Source of the DNA: a candidate division WOR-3 bacterium
GTDB taxonomy: Bacteria; Hydrothermota; Tepidihabitantia; Tepidihabitantales; DTDR01
Length of the DNA: 40,561 bases
Reading direction: 5' to 3'
Assembly (NCBI GenBank): GCA_039801725.1
Contig: JBDRVE010000013.1
Coordinates: forward strand, 1-40,561
Under the pieces are notes generated by a model. The model saw only the letters and a program-made list of their open reading frames with translations. It was not told the DNA's origin and made no database searches. Shown here piece after piece: positions 30,982-39,149 of the stretch (its first letter is position 1; every line of letters starts with the position of its first letter). The position numbers and the translations under genes were made by a program.

Positions 30982-32218
30982 TTTAAAAATAATTGCCCAA
31001 CGAGAAGGAGTAAGTTTTAAAAAATTAATAGAAAAGATAAAAAAGGGCGAAGTAGTAATCTTAAAAAACAAGAAACACGAAATTATTGGCTGTGCAGTGG
31101 GAAAAGGATTAACGACAAAAGTTAATGCTAATATTGGTACTTCTCCAGAAATTTGTGATATTCAAATGGAATTAAAAAAATTAAAGGTTGCTGAAGAAGC
31201 CGGAGCGGATACTATTATGGATCTTTCTACCGGAGGTGATTTAGATGAAATTAGGAAAACGCTTATTGCTAATACCCGAATCCCAATAGGTAGTGTGCCT
31301 ATTTATCAACTGCCTTACGAAGCCAAAAAAATGAATAAATCTTTTGTTGAACTAAAAGAAAAGGATTTTTTAAAGGTTATTGAAAAACATTTTGTTGACG
31401 GTATTGATTTTGCTACTATCCATTGTGGAATAAACAAAAAAATCTTAAAGGTTTTACATAAAAAAAAGAGAATTTGTGGCGTTGTTTCGCGAGGTGGTTC
31501 ATTAGTAATTGAATGGATGAAATATAATAATAAAGAGAATCCTTTATATGAATATTTTGATGAGATTTTGGCGATGGCAAAGGAGTACGATGTATGTTTA
31601 TCTTTGGGTGATGGTTTAAGACCGGGTTCAATTTTGGATGCTACCGATGAACCACAGATCTTTGAGTTGTTAGTTTTGGGCGAATTACAGGAACGGGCGA
31701 GAGAAAAGGGGGTAAAGGTAATGATTGAAGGTCCTGGTCATATCCCCCTCAACCATATTTACCTAAATATCCTTTTAGAAAAAATTATTTGTAACAATGC
31801 TCCTTTTTATGTTCTCGGTCCTTTGGTGAGCGATATTGGACTTCCTTACGACCATTTTGTTGCTGGTATTGGCGGTGCCTTAGCTGCCTATTATGGTGCC
31901 GATTTTCTTTGTTATGTAACTCCTTCGGAACATTTAGGTTTGCCCACGATCGAAGATGTGAGAGAAGGAGTTATTGTTACGAAATTGGCTGCCCATATTG
32001 CTGATGTTGCCAAAGGAATAAAAAAGGCAATAGAATGGGATAAAGAACTTTCACTTGCTCGAGCAAGATTAGATTTTGAAAAGATGGTTAATTTAGCCAT
32101 CAATCCTGAAAAAGCAAAAGAGATTTATGAACGTTATGGTGTAAAAAAAGATTTTTGTACCATGTGTGGAGAATTTTGTGCTTTAAAGAAATCAAGAGAA
32201 ATATTTAAAAAGGAGTGA
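30953..32218 (+). CDS. thiC: Phosphomethylpyrimidine synthase ThiC
   Basis: A 421-residue radical SAM enzyme that rearranges aminoimidazole ribotide to the thiamin pyrimidine HMP-P. Core motifs include ADTIMDLSTGGDLDEIR, TIHCGI, SRGGSLVIEWM, SLGDGLRPGSI, EGPGHIPL and GPLVSDIGLPYDH. It is of the short type without the N-terminal extension of E. coli ThiC. The C-terminal cluster motif reads CTMCGEFC, a CX2CX3C, one residue shorter than the CX2CX4C I know. A ThiC paralogue such as the benzimidazole synthase BzaF should be considered. It overlaps ricT by 29 bases. Confidence 0.9.
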   Translation: MKGKDTKNNNLKIIAQREGVSFKKLIEKIKKGEVVILKNKKHEIIGCAVGKGLTTKVNANIGTSPEICDIQMELKKLKVAEEAGADTIMDLSTGGDLDEIRKTLIANTRIPIGSVPIYQLPYEAKKMNKSFVELKEKDFLKVIEKHFVDGIDFATIHCGINKKILKVLHKKKRICGVVSRGGSLVIEWMKYNNKENPLYEYFDEILAMAKEYDVCLSLGDGLRPGSILDATDEPQIFELLVLGELQERAREKGVKVMIEGPGHIPLNHIYLNILLEKIICNNAPFYVLGPLVSDIGLPYDHFVAGIGGALAAYYGADFLCYVTPSEHLGLPTIEDVREGVIVTKLAAHIADVAKGIKKAIEWDKELSLARARLDFEKMVNLAINPEKAKEIYERYGVKKDFCTMCGEFCALKKSREIFKKE

Positions 32219-32220
32219 AA

Positions 32221-33339
32221 ATGAAGAAATATCTCCTTTTAACGGTTGGTCCTGTTTATGTTCCTCAGAATTTATTAAAAAAAGCAAGCGAAGATTTAAT
32301 TTATCACCGAGAAGAGAAATTTCATAATTTACTTTCTTCAATAATTTCCCAATTACAAAAAATATTATTCACCAAAGAAAAGATATTCATTTTTACTGCT
32401 TCCGGAACAGGAGCAATGGAGGCTGCCGTTAGTAATCTCACACCAAAAATGGGGAAAGCCTTGGTGGTTTCTTGTGGTCGGTTTGGTGAGAGGTGGCGTG
32501 AGATTCTTCGTTCCTTTGGTTATTATGTTGAAATGTTACGAAGCGAACCGGGAAAACCGGTGCCCCCTGAAGAGGTCGAAAGAAAAGTAAAATTGGATGA
32601 TACGATAAAATATATCTTCACTACTTTAACGGATACCTCTACCGGTGTAAAGCAAGATATAAAAAATTTTGGTCGTATTGCTCGGGAGAATAATCGGATT
32701 TTGATTGTGGATGGGATTTGTGGTATTGGTGCCGATGAGTTTTATTTTGATGAATTTTATTGCGATATTCTTTGTGGTGCCAGTCAAAAGGCTTTAGGCG
32801 GAATTCCAGGAATTTCTTTTCTTTCTGTTAACGAAAGAGCCTGGGAGATTATTAAAAAGTCAAATACCTCCCGTTATTACTTTGATTTGATAAGTTATGA
32901 AAAATTTTTAAATAAAAAAGAAACCCCTTTCACACCTGCTATTAATACCCTTTATGTTTTTGATAGTTGTTTAAGGAAGATAAATAAATTGGGAATAAAA
33001 AAATATTGGCAAAGGCACGAGTTTAATGCTAATCTCGTGAGGAAGATTTTATTAAAAAATAATTTGGAACTTTTCTCTCAATCACCCAGCAATGCTTTAA
33101 CTATCATCAAAATGAAAGAAGGTATAGATAGTACCCAAATAATTAGAGAAATCAAAGAGAAAAAAGGGATTCTTTTTTCTAATGGTCAAGGAGAATGGAA
33201 AGGTAAAATTATCCGTTTTTCCCATATGGGATTTATTGATAGCAAAATTTTGAGAAAAGCCGCCCAAGTGCTTATTAGAGAAATAAAGAAATATGAAAAG
33301 AAAATTTTCAAGGTTGAAGGCACTATTAAAAAGTTATAG
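32221..33339 (+). CDS. Class V aminotransferase (serine/alanine-glyoxylate type)
   Basis: A 372-residue PLP enzyme of fold type I. Landmarks are LLTVGPVYVP at the N terminus, the phosphate-binding TASGTGAMEAAVSNL, VDGICGIGADEF (Asp stacking on the cofactor), and the Schiff-base lysine in GASQKALGGIPG. The subgroup includes serine-pyruvate, alanine-glyoxylate and phosphoserine-like aminotransferases; the substrate cannot be fixed. I start at 32221 because AGGAG lies just upstream; 32215 would add two residues. It overlaps thiC and larE is embedded at its end (47-base overlap). Confidence 0.88.
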   Translation: MKKYLLLTVGPVYVPQNLLKKASEDLIYHREEKFHNLLSSIISQLQKILFTKEKIFIFTASGTGAMEAAVSNLTPKMGKALVVSCGRFGERWREILRSFGYYVEMLRSEPGKPVPPEEVERKVKLDDTIKYIFTTLTDTSTGVKQDIKNFGRIARENNRILIVDGICGIGADEFYFDEFYCDILCGASQKALGGIPGISFLSVNERAWEIIKKSNTSRYYFDLISYEKFLNKKETPFTPAINTLYVFDSCLRKINKLGIKKYWQRHEFNANLVRKILLKNNLELFSQSPSNALTIIKMKEGIDSTQIIREIKEKKGILFSNGQGEWKGKIIRFSHMGFIDSKILRKAAQVLIREIKKYEKKIFKVEGTIKKL

Positions 33340-34099
33340 AAAAGCAATTGTTGCTTTTTCTGGAGGTGTAGATTCTTCGCTTTTATTATTTTTAGCAATA
33401 AAGATATTAAAAAAAAATAATGTTTTTCCGGTAATTTTTGTTTCGCCGACATATCCTTTAATCCATCTAAAAAGAGCAATCATTTTTTTAAATAATTTAG
33501 GTGTTGAGGGAATTTTTGTTTTTACTGAAGAGTTAGAAGAAAAAAGATTTGTCCAAAATTCACCCGAAAGATGCTATTATTGTAAAAAGGAGGCTTATAA
33601 AAAACTTCTCTTATTAAAAAAATTTTTTGAAGTTAGTAAAATCATTGAGGGGACTAACTATTCCGATTTAAAAGATTTTCGTCCTGGTCTTAAAGCCTTA
33701 AAGGAGTTAAATATTGAAAGTCCCTTTTGGAAATTAAAGATAAAAAAAGAGGAGATAAGAAAAATGGCAAAGAGGTTAAAGATTCCTAATTATGATACTC
33801 CCAGTTCGCCTTGTCTTGCATCACGCATTACCTATTATCAAATAATTAATGAAGAGAAACTATCACAAATAGAGAGGGGAGAGGATGTTTTAAGGAAGAT
33901 AGGATTAAAAGATTTTCGTTTAAGAATGATTGATGATAAGGCAAAGATTGAATTAAAAGATGAAAAAGATTATTTTAAAATAATCAGAAATCGTAAAAAG
34001 ATTGTTGATGATTTAAAAAGAATCGGTTTCAGAGAAATTTTTTTAGATTTGAGCGGTTATCGACCAATGGGACTCCAATGGATTATGAGAAACTTTTAA
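33293..34099 (+). CDS. larE: ATP-dependent sulfur transferase LarE
   Basis: A 268-residue PP-loop enzyme that adds sulfur to the nicotinate-derived precursor of the nickel-pincer nucleotide. The PP-loop is AFSGGVDSSLLL (21-32). Cys174 in SSPCLASRI is at the place of the sacrificial sulfur-donor Cys of the Lactobacillus enzyme. A further pair, CYYC (94 and 97), suggests the variant in which three Cys hold an Fe-S cluster so the enzyme can turn over; that is inference. It overlaps the aminotransferase by 47 bases and larB by 22. Confidence 0.92.
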   Translation: MKRKFSRLKALLKSYRKAIVAFSGGVDSSLLLFLAIKILKKNNVFPVIFVSPTYPLIHLKRAIIFLNNLGVEGIFVFTEELEEKRFVQNSPERCYYCKKEAYKKLLLLKKFFEVSKIIEGTNYSDLKDFRPGLKALKELNIESPFWKLKIKKEEIRKMAKRLKIPNYDTPSSPCLASRITYYQIINEEKLSQIERGEDVLRKIGLKDFRLRMIDDKAKIELKDEKDYFKIIRNRKKIVDDLKRIGFREIFLDLSGYRPMGLQWIMRNF

Positions 34100-34815
34100 A
34101 AGAAGTTAGGGATAAAAAAATTTCGGTTAAAAAAGCCCTTGAAATATTAAAAAATTTGCCTTTTATTGATAGAAAAACTTTTAAGATTGACACCCATCGG
34201 AATTTAAGAAAGGGTGTTGGTGAAATAGTTTTTGGCGAGAATAAACCAATAGAAGAATTGAAAAAGATTATTCAAGAATATCAAAGAATTAAAGAAGATT
34301 GCATAATTACCCGTTTAGAAAAAGGGAAGGCAGAGGTTTTAAAGAAAGAATTTAAAGAAGGTATTTATTATGAAAACGCAAGGATATTTGCCTTATTATC
34401 TAAAAAAAGAAAGAAAAAAAAGGGTGAAATTTTGATTATTACCGCTGGCACTTCTGATATTCCCGTTGCCGAAGAGGCAAAGGTAACTTGTGAAATTTTA
34501 GGAAATAAAGTCGTGACAATTTATGATGTTGGTGTGGCGGGTATCCATCGTCTCCTTAATTACTATAACCGTTTAAGGAAAGCAAGAGTAATAATTGTTG
34601 TTGCTGGTATGGAAGGTGCTTTGGCAAGCATTGTTGGTGGGCTTACCGATAAACCGGTGATTGCGGTCCCCACTTCGGTTGGTTATGGTGCCAATTTTTT
34701 TGGTTTAGCACCTTTATTAACAATGTTAAATACCTGTGCGCCAGGGGTATGTGTAGTAAATATCAATAATGGTTTTGGTGCCGGTTATTTAGCCCATTTA
34801 ATTAATAATTTATGA
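34078..34815 (+). CDS. larB: Nickel-pincer cofactor biosynthesis protein LarB
   Basis: A 245-residue carboxylase/hydrolase that converts nicotinate adenine dinucleotide to the dicarboxylated mononucleotide, first step of the pathway. The C-terminal half is PurE-like: ITAGTSDIPVAEEAKVTCEILG, DVGVAGIHRLL, VVAGMEGALASIVGGL and PVIAVPTSVGYGA. The N-terminal half has FKIDTHRNLRKGVGEIVFGE, typical of LarB. Length is normal. It overlaps larE by 22 bases and larC by 4, so the three are made together. Confidence 0.95.
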   Translation: MDYEKLLKEVRDKKISVKKALEILKNLPFIDRKTFKIDTHRNLRKGVGEIVFGENKPIEELKKIIQEYQRIKEDCIITRLEKGKAEVLKKEFKEGIYYENARIFALLSKKRKKKKGEILIITAGTSDIPVAEEAKVTCEILGNKVVTIYDVGVAGIHRLLNYYNRLRKARVIIVVAGMEGALASIVGGLTDKPVIAVPTSVGYGANFFGLAPLLTMLNTCAPGVCVVNINNGFGAGYLAHLINNL

Positions 34816-35927
34816 AAATTCTCTATTTTGATATTCTTACCGGAATAAGTGGCGATATGGTTCTTTCTTCTCTTCTAAATCTTTTAAAAGAAGAAGAAAT
34901 AAATTATTTCAAGAAAGAATTTAGCCTTTTAGGATTACCAATAAAATTTGAAATTAAAAAAATAAAAAAAAGAGAGGTTTCTGCTTATCAAATAAGATTA
35001 CTTAAACAAAATAAAGAGAGATTTCAACCAAGAGATTTTATAAAGGTAATTGAAAATTCAAAATTGAAAGAAGAAGTAAAAGAACTCTCTTTAAAAATTC
35101 TGGATTCCTTAATTAAAGCCGAGAGCAAAATCCATGGTGAAGAAAAAAGATATGCCCATTTTCACGAACTTGGGGATTATGATACTTTATTGGATATCTG
35201 TGGCACAAGTATATTAATCAATATATTAAAACCAAAAAAGATTTATGCCGGTTCCGTAGTATTAGGAAAGAAAAAGGCATTTGCTACCTTAGAGATTTTA
35301 AAAGGAATACCGGTTTACGAACTTAATTATGATTACGAACTGACCACACCCACAGGTGCCGCAATTATCAAAAATCTGTGCGATGATTTTATTCCTTTAC
35401 CTTTGATGAAAATTTATAAAATTGGTTATGGTGCTGGTTATTTTGATTTAGAGATACCTAATATTTTAAGGGTTATTTATGGTGAGTTAATAGAAAAACA
35501 AGATAGGATTATCTTATTAGAGACAAATTTAGACCATTTACCACCCTTTATCTTTGAAAACTTATTTGATTTATTATTTAAAAATGGTGCCTTAGATGTT
35601 TTTATTACACCAATCTTTATGAAAAAGATGCGACCTGCTTATAAACTTTCTTGTTTAATAGAAGAGAAAGACAAAGATAAGATTATGAAAATAATCTTTT
35701 CCGAAACCGAAACCTTAGGAATTAGATATTATCCAGTTTTTCGGGATATCTTAAAAAGGGAGATTAAAGAGATAAAAACAAAATATGGAAAGATAAGAAT
35801 AAAGGAAGCAGAAATTGAAGGTAAAATAATTAAAAATTGGGAATACGAAGATATAAAAAGGATTGCCCAGAAAAGAAAGATACCATTAATTCAAATCTAT
35901 AAAGAACTTTCATCCTATCTTAAATAA
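34812..35927 (+). CDS. larC: Nickel insertase LarC
   Basis: A 371-residue CTP-dependent nickel insertase finishing the nickel-pincer nucleotide. The start LYFDILTGISGDMVLSSLL, the metal-binding YAHFHELGDYDTLLDI, and TTPTGAAIIKNL mark the LarC1 part; the C-terminal LarC2 part begins at about 235 (ETNLDHLPPFIFENLFDLL). Both parts are in a single frame, without the programmed frameshift seen in Lactobacillus. The MATE gene starts at the base where this stop ends. LarA, the usual client enzyme, is absent from the window. Confidence 0.95.
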   Translation: MKILYFDILTGISGDMVLSSLLNLLKEEEINYFKKEFSLLGLPIKFEIKKIKKREVSAYQIRLLKQNKERFQPRDFIKVIENSKLKEEVKELSLKILDSLIKAESKIHGEEKRYAHFHELGDYDTLLDICGTSILINILKPKKIYAGSVVLGKKKAFATLEILKGIPVYELNYDYELTTPTGAAIIKNLCDDFIPLPLMKIYKIGYGAGYFDLEIPNILRVIYGELIEKQDRIILLETNLDHLPPFIFENLFDLLFKNGALDVFITPIFMKKMRPAYKLSCLIEEKDKDKIMKIIFSETETLGIRYYPVFRDILKREIKEIKTKYGKIRIKEAEIEGKIIKNWEYEDIKRIAQKRKIPLIQIYKELSSYLK

Positions 35928-37261
35928 TGGATTTAGTCAACCAGTTAGCAGTGAATTCAAGAAAGACAATCTTCAGTTTAGTTTATCCGGTAATCTTAGA
36001 AAATATCTTTCAAACAATAGTCCTTTTCTTTAATATGGTGATGTTAAGCCATTTAGGAACAACTGATTTGGCAGCAGCCGGTCTTGCCAATACAATTATC
36101 TTTGCCATTATTAATATCTTTTTGGGTTTTCAAATTGGTGCCACTTCTTTAATTGCCCAAGCAGTCGGTGCCAAAGATTTCCAGAAGGCAAAGGAACTTC
36201 TAAATTTTGTAATCTTCTTTGCCTTTCTTTTTGGTCTTTTAATTACCTTTATTTTATATCCTTTAAGAAGAAATTTAATGATTTTAATGGGAGCCGAAAA
36301 AGAAGTGGCAATAAAGGGAAGTGAATACCTTAATTTTATTATCCTTTTCCTTCTCTTTAGAATGATATTCTTAATCAATAATGGAATTTTAAGAGGATAT
36401 GGTGATACAAAAACACCAATGTTAATCTCTTTAACCTTCCAAATATTAACAATCATCCTTAACTATTTTTTAATATTTGGTATTCTCTTTTTCCCCTCTT
36501 TAGGAATTAAAGGTGCTGGTTTAGGAACGGGAATTGGTGGTTTAGTATCAGCAATTTTATCATTAATTGTAATAAGAATTAAAATCAAAGAAAAAGCAAA
36601 GAAAATATTAAATCTATCTTATTTTAAAGAGTTTATCAAAATAAGTTTGCCGGCGGCAAATGAGCAACTTTTATTAAATCTTGGTTTTCTCATCTTTATA
36701 AGAATTGTTGCCAGTTTAGGAACAATCTCTTTGGCATCCCATCAGATTGCCGTAAGAATAGAATCCCTTTCCTTTATGCCTGGCAGTGCCTTTGGTGTTG
36801 TGGCAACTACTTTGGCTGGCCAAGCCTTTGGTGCCAAAAGAAAGGATTTGGTTGATTTTGCTATCAAAAAAACCTCTTTTTATTCTTTATTAATTATGTC
36901 CGCAATCGGTCTTTTATTTTTCTTTTTTCCGCAAAATTTAGTAGCAATTTTTAATCCCGAAGAGTCAGTAAGAAGATTTGCTATTAATTTAGTAAGAATT
37001 GGTGCCTTTGAGCAACCCCAATTGGCATTATACTTTGTTTATGCTGGTGGTTTAAGAGGAATAGGTGATACTTTCAGTCCGATGATTGTCGCCTTACTCT
37101 CTACTTTCTTGATTAGGATTGGTTTAATCTATTTTTTAGCAATCTCTTTAAAATTGGGCATTTTAGGTGTCTGGTATGGTACAGTGATTGATTGGACAAT
37201 TCGGGCATATTTACTTTTTCTATTTTATAAGAGAAAAAAATTAAATAAACAATTTAACTAA
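35927..37261 (+). CDS. MATE-family efflux transporter
   Basis: A 444-residue membrane protein with about twelve hydrophobic segments. Family motifs include PVILENIFQTIVLFFNMVMLSHLG in helix 1, QIGATSLIAQAVGAKD, GDTKTPMLI and, in the second half, the matching GVVATTLAGQAFGAKR and GIGDTFSPMIV. It exports organic cations or drugs with Na+ or H+ exchange. It is the NorM/DinF type without extra domains. Its position directly after larC looks like a simple operon extension rather than a functional link. Confidence 0.92.
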   Translation: MDLVNQLAVNSRKTIFSLVYPVILENIFQTIVLFFNMVMLSHLGTTDLAAAGLANTIIFAIINIFLGFQIGATSLIAQAVGAKDFQKAKELLNFVIFFAFLFGLLITFILYPLRRNLMILMGAEKEVAIKGSEYLNFIILFLLFRMIFLINNGILRGYGDTKTPMLISLTFQILTIILNYFLIFGILFFPSLGIKGAGLGTGIGGLVSAILSLIVIRIKIKEKAKKILNLSYFKEFIKISLPAANEQLLLNLGFLIFIRIVASLGTISLASHQIAVRIESLSFMPGSAFGVVATTLAGQAFGAKRKDLVDFAIKKTSFYSLLIMSAIGLLFFFFPQNLVAIFNPEESVRRFAINLVRIGAFEQPQLALYFVYAGGLRGIGDTFSPMIVALLSTFLIRIGLIYFLAISLKLGILGVWYGTVIDWTIRAYLLFLFYKRKKLNKQFN

Positions 37262-37278
37262 AAAGATTGTCTAATTAA

Positions 37279-37782
37279 ATGAAGAAAAGAGAAGAAGAGT
37301 TTAATGAGATAGTAAAGATGTATTACCAAAGGATTTATAATCTATCAAAAAAAATCTTAAAAGATAACGAGAAAGCCTTTGATGCTACCCAAGAGATTTT
37401 TATCAAAGCCTATAAAAATCTTAATAAGTTTCAAGGCCGTTCAACAATTTTTACTTGGTTATATCGAATTGCTGTTAATCATTGTTTATATCTTTTAAGA
37501 AAAGAGAAAAGCAAAGAGAAAGAAGAAGAGATAGAATGGGAAAAAATTCCTTCACCAATTGATATTGAAAAAGAATATGAGAATAAAAGATTAAAAGAAC
37601 TGATTGAAAAATATTTGGATAAGCTGGCACCTTTAGAAAAGACCGTTTTCTTACTTTACCATAATGACGGCTTAAAAATCAAAGAGATTTGCGAAGTGTT
37701 GAAATTAAAAGAAGGGACAATCAAATCATCCCTTTTTAATGCCCATAAAAAATTAGCAAGATTTTTAGAAGGGAAAATATGA
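37279..37782 (+). CDS. ECF-type RNA polymerase sigma factor
   Basis: A 167-residue sigma factor with only regions 2 and 4. Region 2 is YYQRIYNLSKKILKDNEKAFDATQEIFIKAYKNL with the following STIFTWLYRIAVN; region 4 is LAPLEKTVFLLYHNDGLKIKEICEVLKLKEGTIKSSLFNAHKKL. The linker is short and charged. The anti-sigma gene starts 4 bases before this stop and the Spy-like envelope protein follows, which points to envelope stress as the signal. The factor probably activates its own operon, but I did not find a bipartite ECF promoter upstream. Confidence 0.92.
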   Translation: MKKREEEFNEIVKMYYQRIYNLSKKILKDNEKAFDATQEIFIKAYKNLNKFQGRSTIFTWLYRIAVNHCLYLLRKEKSKEKEEEIEWEKIPSPIDIEKEYENKRLKELIEKYLDKLAPLEKTVFLLYHNDGLKIKEICEVLKLKEGTIKSSLFNAHKKLARFLEGKI

Positions 37783-38315
37783 AATGCGACCGTGAAAAAA
37801 TTTTCAATTACCTATCAGACTTGTTGCCAGAGGAAGAGAAGAGAATAATTAAAGAACATTTAATAAGTTGTCCGATTTGTCAGCAATATCAAAAAGAGTT
37901 TCTCTTAATAAAAGAGGAACTTACCCAAAAAGAATCTCCTCCTGATTTTTCTTTCTTTTATGAAAAATTACAGGAAAGAATAAAAAAGAGAAGAAAAAGA
38001 CTTATTATTTTGGTACCTACTTTTGCCACCTTCTTTATCTTAATATTTTTCCTTTTCCTTCTTATTTTAAAAGAAAAAAGAACCGAAATAGAAGAATACG
38101 TATTAGAAGAAAATTATGAAACAATAATTTACAATCTTTCTTCTGAGGAAAAAGAAGCGATTCTAAAAGATTTAAGCAAAGAGATAAAAGAAGAAGATTT
38201 AATTTTATTAGAAGAGAGATTAGTAGAAGAGAAAGAATATTACGATTTAATATTTAATTTAGAAAATGAAGAACTGGAATATTTAATAAAAAATCTAAAT
38301 AAAAAGGGAGGTTAA
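37779..38315 (+). CDS. Zinc-finger anti-sigma factor, one membrane segment
   Basis: A 178-residue inner-membrane protein. The N-terminal cytoplasmic part has the ZAS motif KEHLISCPICQQY (His, then Cys-x-x-Cys) that holds the sigma factor. A basic stretch KKRRKRL precedes a single membrane segment (LIILVPTFATFFILIFFLFLLIL, about 75-97). The periplasmic part is acidic and helical and would sense the signal, perhaps through the next gene product. It overlaps the sigma gene by 4 bases. Confidence 0.88.
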   Translation: MKCDREKIFNYLSDLLPEEEKRIIKEHLISCPICQQYQKEFLLIKEELTQKESPPDFSFFYEKLQERIKKRRKRLIILVPTFATFFILIFFLFLLILKEKRTEIEEYVLEENYETIIYNLSSEEKEAILKDLSKEIKEEDLILLEERLVEEKEYYDLIFNLENEELEYLIKNLNKKGG

Positions 38316-38316
38316 A

Positions 38317-38817
38317 ATGAAAGAAAAAAGTATCAAGAAAATTTTTTTAATTCTTCCTTTATTAGTTTTTGCTCTCTCTTATTCTCAACCCTGTCCTTGT
38401 GAAAAGCATAACCCACCACCCGAAGACCCCAAGCCACTTGAAACATTAGAAAATTTAAGGATGTGGCGATTAACCGAAGAACTTAATCTTACCGAAGAAC
38501 AAGCAAGCAAAATCTTTCCCAAGTTAAAGAGAATAAGAGAATTGAAAGAGAAGAGAAAAGAAGAAAGAGATAAAGAGATTGAAAAACTTTCCGAACTTCT
38601 GGCAAAGAAGGCAAAAGGAGACGAGATAAAAAAACAGGTTGAACTAATAAGAAATAACGATAAAAAACACCAAAACGAATGCGAAAAAATCCAAGACGAA
38701 ATATTTGCGATTTTAACACCCGAACAACAAGCAAAATATCTACTTTTTCACATTGGTTTTGAAGGCAAGATAAAGAAAATGCTTCGTAAACTGAAAGGCT
38801 GGAAAAGAGGCTTTTAA
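38317..38817 (+). CDS. Spy/CpxP-like periplasmic protein
   Basis: A 166-residue secreted helical protein. The signal peptide is the first 23 residues (KKIFLILPLLVFALSYS), then CPCEKHNPPPEDPKP and an all-helical LTxxQ-type body: EELNLTEEQASKIFPKLKRI, a long Lys/Glu helix, and FAILTPEQQAKYL. Spy/CpxP-type proteins are chaperones or metal/stress sensors acting with regulators in the same operon. The CPC after the signal might allow lipidation or metal binding. Last gene of the run; a terminator follows after about 75 bases. Confidence 0.8.
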   Translation: MKEKSIKKIFLILPLLVFALSYSQPCPCEKHNPPPEDPKPLETLENLRMWRLTEELNLTEEQASKIFPKLKRIRELKEKRKEERDKEIEKLSELLAKKAKGDEIKKQVELIRNNDKKHQNECEKIQDEIFAILTPEQQAKYLLFHIGFEGKIKKMLRKLKGWKRGF

Positions 38818-38893
38818 AAATATGTCAATATTAAAACAATAAAAGCACCAAATTTATAAGCCTTTGATTTTCAATTACTTAAATTAATTTTCC

Positions 38894-38920
38894 AGTTTCC
38901 TGTATGGAAACTTTTTATTT
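38894..38920 (+). terminator. Rho-independent-type terminator of the stress operon
   Basis: AGTTTCC (38894-38900), loop TGTAT, GGAAACT (38906-38912), then TTTTATTT. A 7-bp stem with a T-rich tail after the last gene of the run. Confidence 0.7.
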
Positions 38921-39091
38921 TATAAAAATTTCTTATAAGTTATTGATATTAAATTACTTAAATAATTTTGGTAATGTGGATAGGGGGCTATCTACTATAT
39001 AGCCTTGGAGACTGCCTTAGGATCAATCTTTTTAGGTATTTTTTACAAATATTCAAACATTAATTAAGAAAGATTTTTACCTTTAAACTTA

Positions 39092-39120
39092 TTGATTTTT
39101 ATTTAAATATCTTATAAAAT
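39092..39120 (+). promoter_or_regulatory. Promoter of the secreted-protein gene
   Basis: TTGATT at 39092-39097, a 17-base spacer and TAAAAT at 39115-39120. Unlike the leaderless promoters, it leaves a leader of about 23 bases that contains a full AAGGAGG at 39139-39145 before the ATG at 39150. Confidence 0.55.
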
Positions 39121-39149
39121 AGATAAATGAAAATAATCAAGGAGGTTTT

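Larger units (their letters stand above)
38818..39149. other. Intergenic region between stress operon and secreted protein
   Basis: Holds the terminator at 38894 and the promoter at 39092 listed separately. Around 38979-39010 GGCTAT and ATAGCC can pair across CTACTAT without a T-tract. ATAAGCCTTTGATT, CTTATAAGT and CTATCTACTATA here have close matches at 15887-15955. No gene seen. Confidence 0.5.

Noticed and set aside
38979-39010. Hairpin GGCTAT / ATAGCC as a terminator
   Set aside because: No T-tract follows, and a better terminator lies at 38894. Kept only as part of the shared-motif observation.
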